Shown here: positions 39,060-48,219 of the stretch, piece after piece
How positions within the stretch are numbered: the first letter of the stretch is position 1
Layout of the letters: every line of letters starts with the position of its first letter
Source: Ardenticatena maritima
GTDB lineage: Bacteria; Chloroflexota; Anaerolineae; Ardenticatenales; Ardenticatenaceae
DNA: 64,000 bases
Assembly (NCBI RefSeq): GCF_001306175.1
Contig: NZ_LGKN01000005.1
Coordinates: 310,001 to 374,000, forward strand
Reading direction: 5' to 3'
Notes under the pieces: generated by a model
Seen by the model: the letters and a program-made list of their open reading frames with translations, nothing else
The model's database searches: none
Told to the model about the DNA's origin: nothing
Made by a program: the position numbers and the translations under genes

Positions 39060-40712
39060 TTACCCCGCGCAACAACTCAACGTCGCCACATCTTTCTCGA
39101 ACGATTGCGCCGCCAGTTTGAGCCCTTCCGCCAGTGTCAAATAGGGGAAGATGGTTTCCGCCACGTCGCGCGTTGTCATCCCCGCCCGAATAGCCAGCAC
39201 CGCAATCTGGATGATTTCGCCCCCTTCCGGTGCCAGCAGATGCGCCCCCAGCAAACGGTCGCTCTCGGCGTCCGCCACGAGTTTGATCAGCCCGCGCGTA
39301 TCGTGCGCCGCGAGTGCACGCGGCACATGCGTCAACGGCAAAACGGACGTTTTGACGGCAAATCCTGCTTCGCGCGCCTGGCTTTCGGTCAACCCGGCCG
39401 AAGCCACCTGGGGGTCGGTGAAGGTGACTTTGGGCAAGGCGTCCAGGTCAAGCGTGCGGCGGTTGCCATGCAACGCATTTTCCGCGGCGACCGAGCCGCT
39501 GTGCGCGGCGACATAGACGAACATCGGCAAGGTGGCGCAATCGCCCGCGGCGTACACGCGGGGGTTGCTGGTCTGGGCGTACTCGTCAATGCGAATATGG
39601 CCGCGCTCGTCCAGTTCCACATGCGCCGCTTCCAACCCCAGCCCCGCCGTGTTGGCGCGCCGCCCGGTCGCCACCAACACGTGCTCGGCTTCGATGGTCT
39701 CCGCCTCGCCCTCGCGCTCAAAAGTGACGGCGACCCGTTGGGGCGCACGCCGCTCAACCCCACGCACGCGGACGCCGGCTTCAATGCGCATGCCTTCGGC
39801 TTCCAGGTAGGTTTCGAGCGCCTCGCCAATTTCGGGCTCTTCCTGCGGCACAATGCGCGGCAGCGCTTCCAGCACGGTCACGAATGTCCCCGCCCGCGCA
39901 TACACCTGCGCCAATTCCAACCCCACCGCACTACCGCCAATGACGATGAGCGAACGGGGTTGCTCTTTGGTCGCCAGGGCGTCGGTGCTCGTCCAGTAGC
40001 CCGCTTCTGCCAATCCGGGGATGGGGGGCGCCCAAGGATGCGCGCCCGTGGCAATGATGACGTGTTCGGCGCGGTAGAGCCGTTCATCCACGGCGAGCGT
40101 GGTCTCGTCAACGAAGCGCGCACGCCCACGGATAAGCGTGATGGTCGGGTAGGCCGCCAAAACGTCCACATACTTGGCTTGCCGCAATTCAGCCACCAGG
40201 GCGTCCTTCTGCTGGATGAGACGATGCCAAGCGAGGTGTCCCTGCGCCAGTTGGACACCGTCAAAACGCCGCGCGGCGTCCGCGGCATGCCACGCTTCGA
40301 CCATGCGAATGAGCGTTTTGCTGGGAACACACCCCACGTTGACGCACGTGCCCCCAATCAGCCCGCGCTCAATCAGGGCGACACGTGCGCCTGCTTCCGC
40401 CGCTTTGATGGCGGCGGCAAACCCAGCCGACCCACCACCAATCACAAGCAAGTCGTAGGTGGTGTCAGGCTCGTCGGACGCAACAGCGGGCGAGGCAACG
40501 GCGGCGACTTCGGCGCGGTATCCCGCCTGCTCCACGGCGGTTGCCAGGCGCTCCGGCGAGACGCCTTCATCCGCCTGCACGATGGCTTGTTGGCTTTCCC
40601 AGCCAGGCACTTCGACATGCGCCACACCCGGCACAGCAGACAAGGCGTCTCGGACATGGCGGGCGCATGCGTCGCAGGTCATTCCCTGGATGGCGAGTTG
40701 AATTGTTTTCAT
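39060..40712 (-). CDS. merA: Mercuric reductase
   Basis: 550 residues, AAAGGAG upstream. An N-terminal HMA domain has GMTCDACARHV (Cys13, Cys16). The FAD part begins LLVIGGGSAGFAAA; the redox disulfide is Cys123/Cys128 in GGTCVNVGCVPSK. The C-terminus ends LSCCAG, the Cys-Cys pair that takes Hg(II) in MerA and is absent from lipoamide dehydrogenases. It reduces Hg(II) to Hg(0) with NADPH in the cytoplasm. No merR, merT or merP adjoins it. Control is probably by the palindrome shared with copB rather than by a MerR operator. Confidence 0.95.
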   Translation of the reverse strand: MKTIQLAIQGMTCDACARHVRDALSAVPGVAHVEVPGWESQQAIVQADEGVSPERLATAVEQAGYRAEVAAVASPAVASDEPDTTYDLLVIGGGSAGFAAAIKAAEAGARVALIERGLIGGTCVNVGCVPSKTLIRMVEAWHAADAARRFDGVQLAQGHLAWHRLIQQKDALVAELRQAKYVDVLAAYPTITLIRGRARFVDETTLAVDERLYRAEHVIIATGAHPWAPPIPGLAEAGYWTSTDALATKEQPRSLIVIGGSAVGLELAQVYARAGTFVTVLEALPRIVPQEEPEIGEALETYLEAEGMRIEAGVRVRGVERRAPQRVAVTFEREGEAETIEAEHVLVATGRRANTAGLGLEAAHVELDERGHIRIDEYAQTSNPRVYAAGDCATLPMFVYVAAHSGSVAAENALHGNRRTLDLDALPKVTFTDPQVASAGLTESQAREAGFAVKTSVLPLTHVPRALAAHDTRGLIKLVADAESDRLLGAHLLAPEGGEIIQIAVLAIRAGMTTRDVAETIFPYLTLAEGLKLAAQSFEKDVATLSCCAG

Positions 40713-40744
40713 CAGCACGTCTCCTTTTTGCCAGCCAATCACCC

Positions 40745-40763
40745 TATCCCCCCGTAGGGGATA
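40745..40763 (-). promoter_or_regulatory. Metal-repressor operator before merA
   Basis: Perfect 7+7 palindrome TATCCCCCCGTAGGGGATA directly downstream of the -10 box and 33 bases before the ATG. It is nearly the same as the copB site. Confidence 0.78.
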
Positions 40764-40765
40764 CA

Positions 40766-40794
40766 AGCATACCACACACGTTCTTTCCACGCAA
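40766..40794 (-). promoter_or_regulatory. merA promoter
   Basis: TTGCGT and TATGCT on the minus strand with a 17-base spacer. The spacer is normal, unlike the 19-20 bases of MerR-activated promoters. Confidence 0.7.
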
Positions 40795-40805
40795 ACGCCA
40801 CACAC

Positions 40806-40835
40806 TTCACAGAGCGTTTGACTTTGTGGTATAGT
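40806..40835 (+). promoter_or_regulatory. Promoter of the amino-acid permease gene
   Basis: TTCACA and TATAGT with an 18-base spacer, divergent from the merA promoter. Moderate match. Confidence 0.5.
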
Positions 40836-40875
40836 GCATGACACCCACACGAGACTTTTGCGAAGGAGCGTTGCC

Positions 40876-41658
40876 ATGTCACAACTCGATCTCGATCCTC
40901 GGTCTGGTGCAGGTTCTCTCGCGGAGAGTGTCCAGCGTATTCCTCTCTGGCTCGTTTTGTTGTTGGTCCTGGGGCTTAGCGCCGTCATTCTGGTCGCCTC
41001 TTCGGAAAATTACAGCGATATTGCAAGTTTTATTTCGCAGGGAATCAAATTCACGATTATCCTTTCGGTGCTCGGCTACGCGCTTGCACTCGTTCTGGGG
41101 CTCATCATCGGGTTGGGACGCCTCTCCACCAACCCCATCATCTACGCGCTTTCAACGCTCTATGTCGAGGTGTTTCGCGGCGTGCCGATTCTGGTGGTCA
41201 TCTTCTACGTGGCGTTCGTCGTCGGTCCCACTGTGGGCTTGCGTTCGGACATGACTCGCGCCATTGTGGCGCTCGGATTGGTGTACGGTGCGTATCTTGC
41301 CGAAGTGTATCGCGCGGGGATTCAGGCAATTCCCAAAGGGCAACGTGAAGCCGCCGCGGCGCTGGGGCTTTCGGGGGTGCAGACCATGCGCTACATCATC
41401 TTGCCCCAGGCGATGCGTATCATTTTGCCCCCCTTGGGCAACGATTTCATCGCCATTCTCAAAGATTCGTCGCTGGCGAGTGTCCTGGGGGTTGTGGAAC
41501 TCACGCACATGACGCGCCGCTATGTTTCGCGCACATTCGACACGTTTGGCGGCTGGACAATCGCCGCCCTACTCTACCTGAGCATGACGCTCATCCTTTC
41601 AATGGCGGTGCGAGCGTTGGAGCATTACAGCGAACCCACGGGACAACACCAAAAATAA
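40876..41658 (+). CDS. Polar amino-acid ABC transporter permease
   Basis: 260 residues. Start ATG with GAAGGAG and seven bases. HisM/GlnP-type permease: TM helices at about 25-44, 58-80, 95-116, 190-210 and 222-242, and the EAA loop EVYRAGIQAIPKGQREAAAALG before the last helices. It would import a polar amino acid with an ATPase and a binding protein, but neither is adjacent, so its partners are elsewhere. The following M50 gene starts 24 bases later and may share the transcript. Confidence 0.93.
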   Translation: MSQLDLDPRSGAGSLAESVQRIPLWLVLLLVLGLSAVILVASSENYSDIASFISQGIKFTIILSVLGYALALVLGLIIGLGRLSTNPIIYALSTLYVEVFRGVPILVVIFYVAFVVGPTVGLRSDMTRAIVALGLVYGAYLAEVYRAGIQAIPKGQREAAAALGLSGVQTMRYIILPQAMRIILPPLGNDFIAILKDSSLASVLGVVELTHMTRRYVSRTFDTFGGWTIAALLYLSMTLILSMAVRALEHYSEPTGQHQK

Positions 41659-41682
41659 AGGACGTGTCTTCTGAGGAAAACG

Positions 41683-42783
41683 GTGTCTCGCTCATCAACA
41701 AGCCCCAAGTGGGCGTGGAAAATCGGGAGCATTCGCGGTATCCCGCTCCGCATTCACGCAACATTTCCGCTGGTGTTGCTCTGGGCGGCGTGGGAATGGG
41801 GGCGTAACGGCTCTCTTCACACAGCACTGTACGGAATGGCGCTGGTGGTGGCGCTTTTTGGCTGTGTGGTGCTGCACGAGTTGGGGCATGCGTTCGTGGC
41901 GCGCTGGCGCGGCATTGTTGTGGAAGAGATTTTGCTCTTGCCGCTGGGTGGGCTGGCACAGTTTCGCAGTCCGCTCGACAATCCGCGCGATGAGTTTCTG
42001 GTCGCCGTCGCGGGACCCCTGGTCAACCTGGCACTCATCGGGGTGCTGTTGCCCCCCACACTCGTCCCGCTCGTTTCACTGACCCAATTCGGGCTGATCA
42101 ACGCGCTGACCACGCCCGGCTGGCAAAGTCTGGCGTTCTACCTGCTTCTGACGAACGCCCTGCTCGCGGGCTTCAACCTGTTGCCCATCTTCCCCATGGA
42201 TGGGGGGCGCATGTTGCGCGCCACGTTGACCGCGGGGCTTTCCTACGAACGGGCGACATGGGTGGCGGTTCGTTTGGGGCAAAGCGTTGCCGTCCTGATG
42301 GGGCTTTACGGCTTCTTCCAAAACCTCTGGTTCTTGCTGATGGGGGTGTTTCTCTTTTTCGCCGCCGAACAAGAAATGCGCCGCCTCGCGCAACGTCAAC
42401 TGCTTGATACGGCGCACGTGGGCAACCACATGACGCGGCGCGGCTTGACCTTCGCGCCCTCTACGCATGTCCACAGCGCCTATCTCGTCGCACGCATGAG
42501 CCTGCAACCCATTTGGCCTGTTGTGGAACGGGGTCGCCTGTTGGGGCTGGTCAGCCGCGCGGCGATTGAGAAAGCCGCCGCATCGGCGTCCCGCATTGCG
42601 GACATCATGCAAACGTCGTACCCTGTGCTGACGCCCCGCGACACGCTCTATCGCGCCCAAACCCTGCTGGCTGAATCCAACAGCGAAGCCGCCGCCGTCA
42701 TCGAAAACGGCGTTTTTGTGGGGATCTTCTCGGTGTACGACCTCATGCACGCCCTGCGGCAGTTGGAAGAAACGCCCGCTTGA
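41683..42783 (+). CDS. M50 site-2 metalloprotease with CBS domains
   Basis: 366 residues from a GTG start with GAGG six bases upstream; no ATG start fits. Six membrane helices. The zinc site is HELGH in VVLHELGHAFVA (about residue 65) with the third ligand in FPMDGGRM (about 172). Two CBS domains follow from about residue 240 to the end. Such proteins cut substrates within the membrane, often anti-sigma factors, and the CBS pair may sense adenine nucleotides. The substrate is unknown. It ends one base before the convergent glycosyltransferase gene. Confidence 0.93.
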   Translation: MSRSSTSPKWAWKIGSIRGIPLRIHATFPLVLLWAAWEWGRNGSLHTALYGMALVVALFGCVVLHELGHAFVARWRGIVVEEILLLPLGGLAQFRSPLDNPRDEFLVAVAGPLVNLALIGVLLPPTLVPLVSLTQFGLINALTTPGWQSLAFYLLLTNALLAGFNLLPIFPMDGGRMLRATLTAGLSYERATWVAVRLGQSVAVLMGLYGFFQNLWFLLMGVFLFFAAEQEMRRLAQRQLLDTAHVGNHMTRRGLTFAPSTHVHSAYLVARMSLQPIWPVVERGRLLGLVSRAAIEKAAASASRIADIMQTSYPVLTPRDTLYRAQTLLAESNSEAAAVIENGVFVGIFSVYDLMHALRQLEETPA

Positions 42784-42784
42784 C

Positions 42785-45064
42785 TTATTCGAGGACAACC
42801 CGCCCCAACACAACGCGCTCGCCGTCCGCATCCAGCACCAGCGTGTACGCGCCCGGCGGCACGCCCGGCACAAACACCACCTGCGGGTCGCGCACCACAT
42901 CCCCCTGACGCCACGCATCCAGCGGGAAACGCCCTTCCGTGGGCGTCCAGCCCCACGCCCCCACCTCACGCCCATCGGCGTCCAGCAAGCGCAAGGTGAA
43001 CGCGGGGACGTGCGGCGCATCGCGTTCCGCCCGCCAGAAGAGCACCACCTGCATCGGCTCGCCCGCGTGCAGCGGCGTCTCCGGCGCATGGTCGAACCCC
43101 AGTTTGTTGAAGCGCCACCCCAGGAGCGTCAGGTCGCCCAGCCGCTCATGCGCTTCCACCCGGCGGTCGAGCGCATCGGGGTCGGGGGGGACGGCGGGAC
43201 GCTCCACCTGCACCGCCGCCAATGTGAGCGCGTCTGCGCCGTCGGGCAACGGCAGGCGCGCGCCCGTCGCGGCGTCGTACACCCCCACGATGAGCCGATA
43301 CGTCCCCGGCGGCGTCCCCGGAAAGATGGGCACGCCGACACGCCCGCGATACCGCTCGCCCAGACGCCACGCCGACGTTGATTGGGCGGCGGGCGGGGCG
43401 TCACGTTGCCCCACAATGTGATTGCCGCCGTCCAGCACTTGCGCAAAGAAGGTGTACGCACGTTCGGGGGGCGTCAGCGCCGACCATTCGAGTTCCAGGC
43501 GCACAATGTCGCCCGACGGCACGCTGAGCGGCGCCACCGCCGCCCGTTCCAGCCGCAACACGTCGCCAAACACGGCGTCCACCGGGCGTAGTTGGTCGCT
43601 CAGGTCACCAAATTCGTACACCACCAGCCGCACATCGCCATACCAGCGATCGCTGGCTTTGAAGGCGTGCTCATTCAGCCACTGTTCCACAATGCCCTGG
43701 GGGTCTTGCTGTTGCTGCCCCCAGAGAATGGCGTAAAGCCGTTTGTGCGTGCGCGCCAGCGTTTCGAGCGTTGCCAGCAGGCGCGCTTCATCGCGCACAT
43801 TGGCGCTGGTGATGGGGTAGCGCGGCAAATCGCCCTGGTAGTAGTAGTCGAACACTTCGATTTGCCCGCCGCCCAGCAACAAAATCGCGTCGTCGGGGCT
43901 GGCGGTGGCTTCAATCGTGCGGGCAATGCCGCGGTATTCGTCGCGCCAGTAGCGCGGGTTGCGCCATTCGTTGCGCAAAGGCGCCACAGCCGCCGCCACG
44001 AGGAACACGCTCGCAAGCGCGGTCAAGCCCCAGCGGGCGGAACGGGGCAGGCGTTGGGTCAGCGTCTGCACGCCCAGCCCCAGCACCAGATGAAAGCCCG
44101 GCGTGGCTTGAAGCAAAAACTTGGGGTTGTAGAACGGTCGGTCAAGCGCTGATAGGAGCACCATCAGAGCGGGCGGCGTCAGCCACCAGGCAAGGGCACA
44201 CCACCCCCAGCGCCCAACGCGCCACGCGCCCCACAGCCCCAGCCCCGCCAGCGCCAGAAAGCCCCACAACCAGGGCGACCACGTGGGCGGCACGCTTTCG
44301 CCCAAACTGAACACGCGCACCAATTCGCGCACCAGGAAGCCGACGCCAAACGCTTCGCTGATGGCGGGCCAGTTGAGCAACGTGGTGCGGCTGTACCAGA
44401 GCCAGGGCAGGTAGCAAAGCGCCAGCCCGGCTTGCGCCGTCAGCCAGGCAAGCGCCTGCCGGGTGCGCCGTTCGCGCCACCAGAGCAACGCCCACACCAG
44501 GTTTTGGGTGGCAATGAGCGCCACGCCGAAGTAGTGCGTGTAGGCAACGGCAAGCGCCGCCAGCCACCAGAGCGCCAAACGGCGCGGGGTGGGACGGTTC
44601 AGCCATGCGCCAAACGCCCACCACGAAAGCGCGCCCAGCAACGTCACAAGCGCGTACATGCGCACTTCTTGCGCGTAGTGGATGGCGAACGGGGAAACCG
44701 CCGCCGCCACGCCCGCCACCAGCGCCGCCCGGTCGCCAAACCAGTCGCGCGCCAGCCGCATGACGACAGCGACGGTGAGCGTGCCGTAGAAGGCGCTCAG
44801 CAGGCGCAACGCCGCCACCGAAAAGCCCGCGCCCTGCACCCAGGCGTGCAGGGTCCAGTAGTAGAGCGGCGGATGAATGTCGCGGGCGGTGTGCTGGGCA
44901 ATCGCCAGAAAACCGCGTCGCGCCATGCCGATGCTGTTGCCTTCATCGTTCCACAGGCTCTGAATCTCCAGCCCGTAGGCGCGCAAGGCAAACGCCGCCA
45001 GCACCACCAGCGCGAAAAGCCAGAAGGTGGGCGATGGGCGGCGGCGGAAGCGCGTTGCCGGCAT
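42785..45064 (-). CDS. GT-C family membrane glycosyltransferase (PMT/ArnT-like)
   Basis: 759 residues. About ten membrane helices fill the first 400 residues. The first extracytoplasmic loop has SLWNDEGNSIGMA and, after HTARDIHPPLYYW, the typical Asp-Glu and His/Pro pattern of GT-C enzymes that use a polyprenyl-phosphate sugar. The C-terminal half, from about residue 430, is extracytoplasmic with beta domains (RLELEWSALTPPERAYTFF). Probably glycosylates an envelope lipid or protein; the acceptor is unknown. It follows murA by 16 bases. Confidence 0.85.
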   Translation of the reverse strand: MPATRFRRRPSPTFWLFALVVLAAFALRAYGLEIQSLWNDEGNSIGMARRGFLAIAQHTARDIHPPLYYWTLHAWVQGAGFSVAALRLLSAFYGTLTVAVVMRLARDWFGDRAALVAGVAAAVSPFAIHYAQEVRMYALVTLLGALSWWAFGAWLNRPTPRRLALWWLAALAVAYTHYFGVALIATQNLVWALLWWRERRTRQALAWLTAQAGLALCYLPWLWYSRTTLLNWPAISEAFGVGFLVRELVRVFSLGESVPPTWSPWLWGFLALAGLGLWGAWRVGRWGWCALAWWLTPPALMVLLSALDRPFYNPKFLLQATPGFHLVLGLGVQTLTQRLPRSARWGLTALASVFLVAAAVAPLRNEWRNPRYWRDEYRGIARTIEATASPDDAILLLGGGQIEVFDYYYQGDLPRYPITSANVRDEARLLATLETLARTHKRLYAILWGQQQQDPQGIVEQWLNEHAFKASDRWYGDVRLVVYEFGDLSDQLRPVDAVFGDVLRLERAAVAPLSVPSGDIVRLELEWSALTPPERAYTFFAQVLDGGNHIVGQRDAPPAAQSTSAWRLGERYRGRVGVPIFPGTPPGTYRLIVGVYDAATGARLPLPDGADALTLAAVQVERPAVPPDPDALDRRVEAHERLGDLTLLGWRFNKLGFDHAPETPLHAGEPMQVVLFWRAERDAPHVPAFTLRLLDADGREVGAWGWTPTEGRFPLDAWRQGDVVRDPQVVFVPGVPPGAYTLVLDADGERVVLGRVVLE

Positions 45065-45080
45065 GATGCTTCACTCCATC

Positions 45081-46370
45081 TCAGACGGTGATGCGTTCGA
45101 TGTCGGCGCCCAAAGCGCGCAAGCGTTCATCCAGACGGCTGTACCCACGCTGAATTTGGTGAATGTTGTAGATGGTGCTTTCGCCCTCGGCGCAGAGCGC
45201 GGCAATCACCAGCGCCATGCCGGCGCGAATGTCGGGACTGGTGAGTTCCTGTCCGTAGAGTTTCGAGGGACCCACCACCACAGCGCGGTGTGGGTCGCAC
45301 AACACAATGCGCGCCCCCATGCTGATGAGTTTGTCTACCCAGAAGAGCCGCCCCTCGAACATCCACTCGTGAATGAGCACGGTGCCGCGCGCCTGGGTTG
45401 CCAGCACCAGCGCAATACTCGTCAGGTCGGCGGGGAAACCGGGCCAGAGTTGGTCTTTGATTTCGGGAATAGCGCCATGCAAGGCGTCTTGCACTTCCAG
45501 CGTCTGGCCGGCGGGCACGATGATGTCGTTGCCATCCACTTCCCAGCGGATGCCCAGCCGCTCGTACACAATGCGCGTCATACGGTGGTGTTCGTTCGGG
45601 TAGGCGTCCTTGATGCGCAGTTCGCCCCCCGTCACCGCCGCCAACCCGATGAAACTGCCCACTTCGATGTAGTCGGATTCGATACGCTCACGCGCGCCAC
45701 CCAGCGGCAAGCCGCCTTCAATCACCAGCGTGCTCGAACCAATGCCCTCAATGTGTCCGCCCATGGCGTTGATCATGCGGCAGAGTTGCTGAACGTGCGG
45801 CTCGGCGGCGGCGTTGCGGACGATGGTGGTGCCCTGCGCAGCGGTCGCCGCCATGACGACATTCTCCGTGCCGGTCACGCTGGCTTCGGGCAGGAAAATG
45901 TCTGCGCCGTAAAGCCCATGCGGCGCGGTGAGGATGTAGCGGTCGGGCAAGATTTCGACTTCCACGCCCAGTTGCTCAAAGGCGTAGATGTGCGTATCCA
46001 GCGGTCGCCGCCCAATCCGGTCGCCGCCGGGGCGCGGCAGCGTGGCGCGCCCTTCACGCGCCAACAAGGGTCCCGCCAGCAAGAACGAGGCGCGAATCTG
46101 GCGGCAGAGCGCGGGGTCGGGGCGGGTGCTGGTGAGCGTTTCGGCGCGAATACGCCAGACGCCGGGCGCTTCTTCAACCACCGTCGCCCCCAGATGTTCC
46201 ACCAGCGCCAGCATCACCTGCACGTCGCGAATGTCGGGCACGTTTTCGAGCACAATCTCCTGGTCGGTGAGCAAGGTGGCGGCAATCATCGGCAGGGCGG
46301 CGTTCTTGTTGCCCTGCGGCACAAACGTCCCCTGGATGGGATTCCCGCCCCGAATGCGATAGGCTTCCAT
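45081..46370 (-). CDS. murA: UDP-N-acetylglucosamine 1-carboxyvinyltransferase with Asp at the Cys site
   Basis: 429 residues. The start ATG has AGGAG eight bases upstream. EPSP-synthase-like fold: QGNKNAALP (Lys22, Asn23), [13 protein letters not shown], and [10 protein letters not shown] where other MurA proteins have PGGCAIGARP. The residue at 117 (Cys115 in E. coli) is Asp. It adds enolpyruvate to UDP-GlcNAc, the first step of peptidoglycan. Asp at this site is known to keep activity but abolish fosfomycin alkylation, so natural fosfomycin resistance is predicted. The DUF6391 gene precedes it in the same operon. Confidence 0.96.
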   Translation of the reverse strand: MEAYRIRGGNPIQGTFVPQGNKNAALPMIAATLLTDQEIVLENVPDIRDVQVMLALVEHLGATVVEEAPGVWRIRAETLTSTRPDPALCRQIRASFLLAGPLLAREGRATLPRPGGDRIGRRPLDTHIYAFEQLGVEVEILPDRYILTAPHGLYGADIFLPEASVTGTENVVMAATAAQGTTIVRNAAAEPHVQQLCRMINAMGGHIEGIGSSTLVIEGGLPLGGARERIESDYIEVGSFIGLAAVTGGELRIKDAYPNEHHRMTRIVYERLGIRWEVDGNDIIVPAGQTLEVQDALHGAIPEIKDQLWPGFPADLTSIALVLATQARGTVLIHEWMFEGRLFWVDKLISMGARIVLCDPHRAVVVGPSKLYGQELTSPDIRAGMALVIAALCAEGESTIYNIHQIQRGYSRLDERLRALGADIERITV

Positions 46371-46415
46371 GGTCTGTACTCCTGCATGGATGACTTTGGT
46401 CGGAATATCAAACAT

Positions 46416-46934
46416 TTATCCCAGCACCTCAACAAAATGAATCGTCATGCCGCCTTTCTGCATGCGTTTGATCTCCCCCAGCCGCAAAGTTTGCGCATCG
46501 GGGCTGGTGGTGATGTTGCGCTGCACCCAGAACCCAACAGGGCGCGCCAGGAACAGCGCCGCCAACGCCGCCATAATGGCGCGCGGCACACGGTCGGCAA
46601 TGCTTTCTTTCTCATGCCAGGGTGCGGACGCCGCAAATGAAGAAAGCCCCGCCAGCACACCCGTCACGGCGATGTTGGTGCCGCAGTTGGGGTGAATCGC
46701 CAGCGTGGCTTCGCCCCGTTGCAAGCGGCGCAAGGCTTCTTCGGCGGCGCGGCGCACGTCTTCGGTTTCGACGTTGCCGTAGAGCCAGAACCCGCGCGCG
46801 GTGGAACGCCCCACCATGCGCAGGTTGGGAATGCGCATGCTCAACAAGGTGATGGTGGCGTGTTCAAGCGCATGCACACGCCGCACTTTGCCCACTACGG
46901 GCGCGTCCAGCAGTTTGGCAAGCAGATTGCTCAT
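46416..46934 (-). CDS. DUF6391-like membrane protein
   Basis: 172 residues, GGAG upstream with a seven-base gap. The signature stretches HALEHATITLL (about residue 20) and LAIHPNCGTN (about 78) are conserved in DUF6391. One or two membrane helices follow (residues 83-103 and 116-136). The conserved His, Glu and Cys residues suggest metal binding but no reaction is known. It precedes murA by 45 bases and is probably cotranscribed; its biochemical role remains undetermined. Confidence 0.8.
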   Translation of the reverse strand: MSNLLAKLLDAPVVGKVRRVHALEHATITLLSMRIPNLRMVGRSTARGFWLYGNVETEDVRRAAEEALRRLQRGEATLAIHPNCGTNIAVTGVLAGLSSFAASAPWHEKESIADRVPRAIMAALAALFLARPVGFWVQRNITTSPDAQTLRLGEIKRMQKGGMTIHFVEVLG

Positions 46935-46968
46935 GTTCCTGCTCCTTTACGTCCGATATCGAACAAGC

Positions 46969-46998
46969 GCATGGCGTCCCACCGTGGGGACGCCATGC
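46969..46998 (-). terminator. Hairpin after the transaldolase gene
   Basis: Twelve-base perfect stem GCATGGCGTCCC with a six-base loop, 28 bases after the fsa-like stop. No T-tract follows on the minus strand, so some read-through into DUF6391-murA is likely. Confidence 0.5.
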
Positions 46999-47026
46999 AA
47001 CCAGCAAGCCTGTATGATAGTCAATT

Positions 47027-47692
47027 TCAGAATGGGCGCATCTCTTCGGGGATGGACGCCCAGTCTTCAAGGAACCGCTGTAAGCCGATGTCGGTGAGGG
47101 GGTGCTTCATGATTTGCTGCAACACCTTGAAGGGCATAGTGGCAATGTCCGCGCCGAGCATCGCCGCCTGCACCACGTGCATGGGATGGCGGATACTCGC
47201 GGCAAGCACCTGTGTTTCAAAGCCGTAAGTGTGTTTGATGTGCACCAACTGCTCGATGAGTTCCATACCGTTCTGGCCGGCGTCGTCCAGCCGCCCGATG
47301 AAGGGGCTGACGTAGTAGGCGCCTGCTTTCATCGCCAGCAAGCCCTGTGTAGCGTTGAAGACCAGCGTCATGTTGACGCGAATGCCCTCTTCGGCGAGTT
47401 TGCGCGTCGCCGCCAACCCGTTGGGCGTGCAGGGAATTTTGGCAACGATGTTGGGCGCCCAAGATGTCACCAGGCGGGCTTCCTCAATCATGCCCTCCAC
47501 GTCGGTGCTCACCGTTTCCGCGCTGACCGTCCCGCGGTCGCCAATGATTTCGCTGATGGCGAGGATGTTTTCTTTGAAGGCGCGCCCGGCACGCGCCGCC
47601 AACGTTGGGTTGGTGGTGACGCCGTCCAAGACGCCCCACTCAGCGGCCTGGCGGATTTCATCCAATACGGCGGTATCCAGAAAAATTTGCAT
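47027..47692 (-). CDS. fsa: Small transaldolase or fructose-6-phosphate aldolase
   Basis: 221 residues, the length of the FSA/TalC group. The start ATG has GGAGG eight bases upstream. FLDTA at the N-terminus, DGVTTNPTL, and the Schiff-base Lys in IVAKIPCTPNGL are typical; YVSPFIGRLDD and AASIRHP follow. It either moves dihydroxyacetone units (transaldolase) or cleaves fructose 6-phosphate; sequence alone does not settle which. It starts 21 bases after the gamma carbonic anhydrase gene. Confidence 0.93.
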   Translation of the reverse strand: MQIFLDTAVLDEIRQAAEWGVLDGVTTNPTLAARAGRAFKENILAISEIIGDRGTVSAETVSTDVEGMIEEARLVTSWAPNIVAKIPCTPNGLAATRKLAEEGIRVNMTLVFNATQGLLAMKAGAYYVSPFIGRLDDAGQNGMELIEQLVHIKHTYGFETQVLAASIRHPMHVVQAAMLGADIATMPFKVLQQIMKHPLTDIGLQRFLEDWASIPEEMRPF

Positions 47693-47713
47693 GGCTCTTT
47701 CCTCCAAACTCGT

Positions 47714-48214
47714 TTACCATTTTCCTTCGCGATACTCGCGAGCATGCCGAATGTACGCCTCGGCGGCATGTTTCAGGTAGGCTTTTTTGGCGTCGTCCAG
47801 CGGTCCCACAATACGGGCGGGCACGCCGAGCGCCAGCGTGCCGGGGGGAACGTGCATCCCCGGCGGCACAAGCGCCCCTGCGCCCACCATAGCCCCCGCG
47901 CCAATGTGTGCGCCGTCCAGCACAGTGGCGCGGATGGCAATCAACGCGCCGTCTTCAACCGTTGCGCCGTGTACCACCGCCCCATGCCCAATGGTCACAT
48001 TGTTGCCAATGTGCACTGGAAAGCCTTTGGAGACGTGGATAATGACGCCGTCTTGCACGTTGGTGCGTTCGCCTATGCGCACCACGTCCACGTCGCCCCG
48101 AATGACCACCCCAAACCAGATACTGCTCTCCGCGCCAATCTCGACGTCGCCGCGGATGACGGCGCCCTCGGCGACAAAGACCGATGGATGAATGCGCGGT
48201 TCAATCTGCGGCAT
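47714..48214 (-). CDS. Gamma-class carbonic anhydrase-like protein
   Basis: 166 residues. The left-handed beta-helix repeats are visible throughout (IGERTNVQDG, IGNNVTIGHG, IGAGAMVGAG). The three zinc His are in GVIIHVSKG, TIGHGAVVHG, in the usual spacing, with Gln in NVQDG. YrdA/PaaY-like proteins of this kind may hydrate CO2 or have lost activity. It lies five bases after pepA. Confidence 0.9.
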   Translation of the reverse strand: MPQIEPRIHPSVFVAEGAVIRGDVEIGAESSIWFGVVIRGDVDVVRIGERTNVQDGVIIHVSKGFPVHIGNNVTIGHGAVVHGATVEDGALIAIRATVLDGAHIGAGAMVGAGALVPPGMHVPPGTLALGVPARIVGPLDDAKKAYLKHAAEAYIRHAREYREGKW

Positions 48215-48219
48215 GGCGC

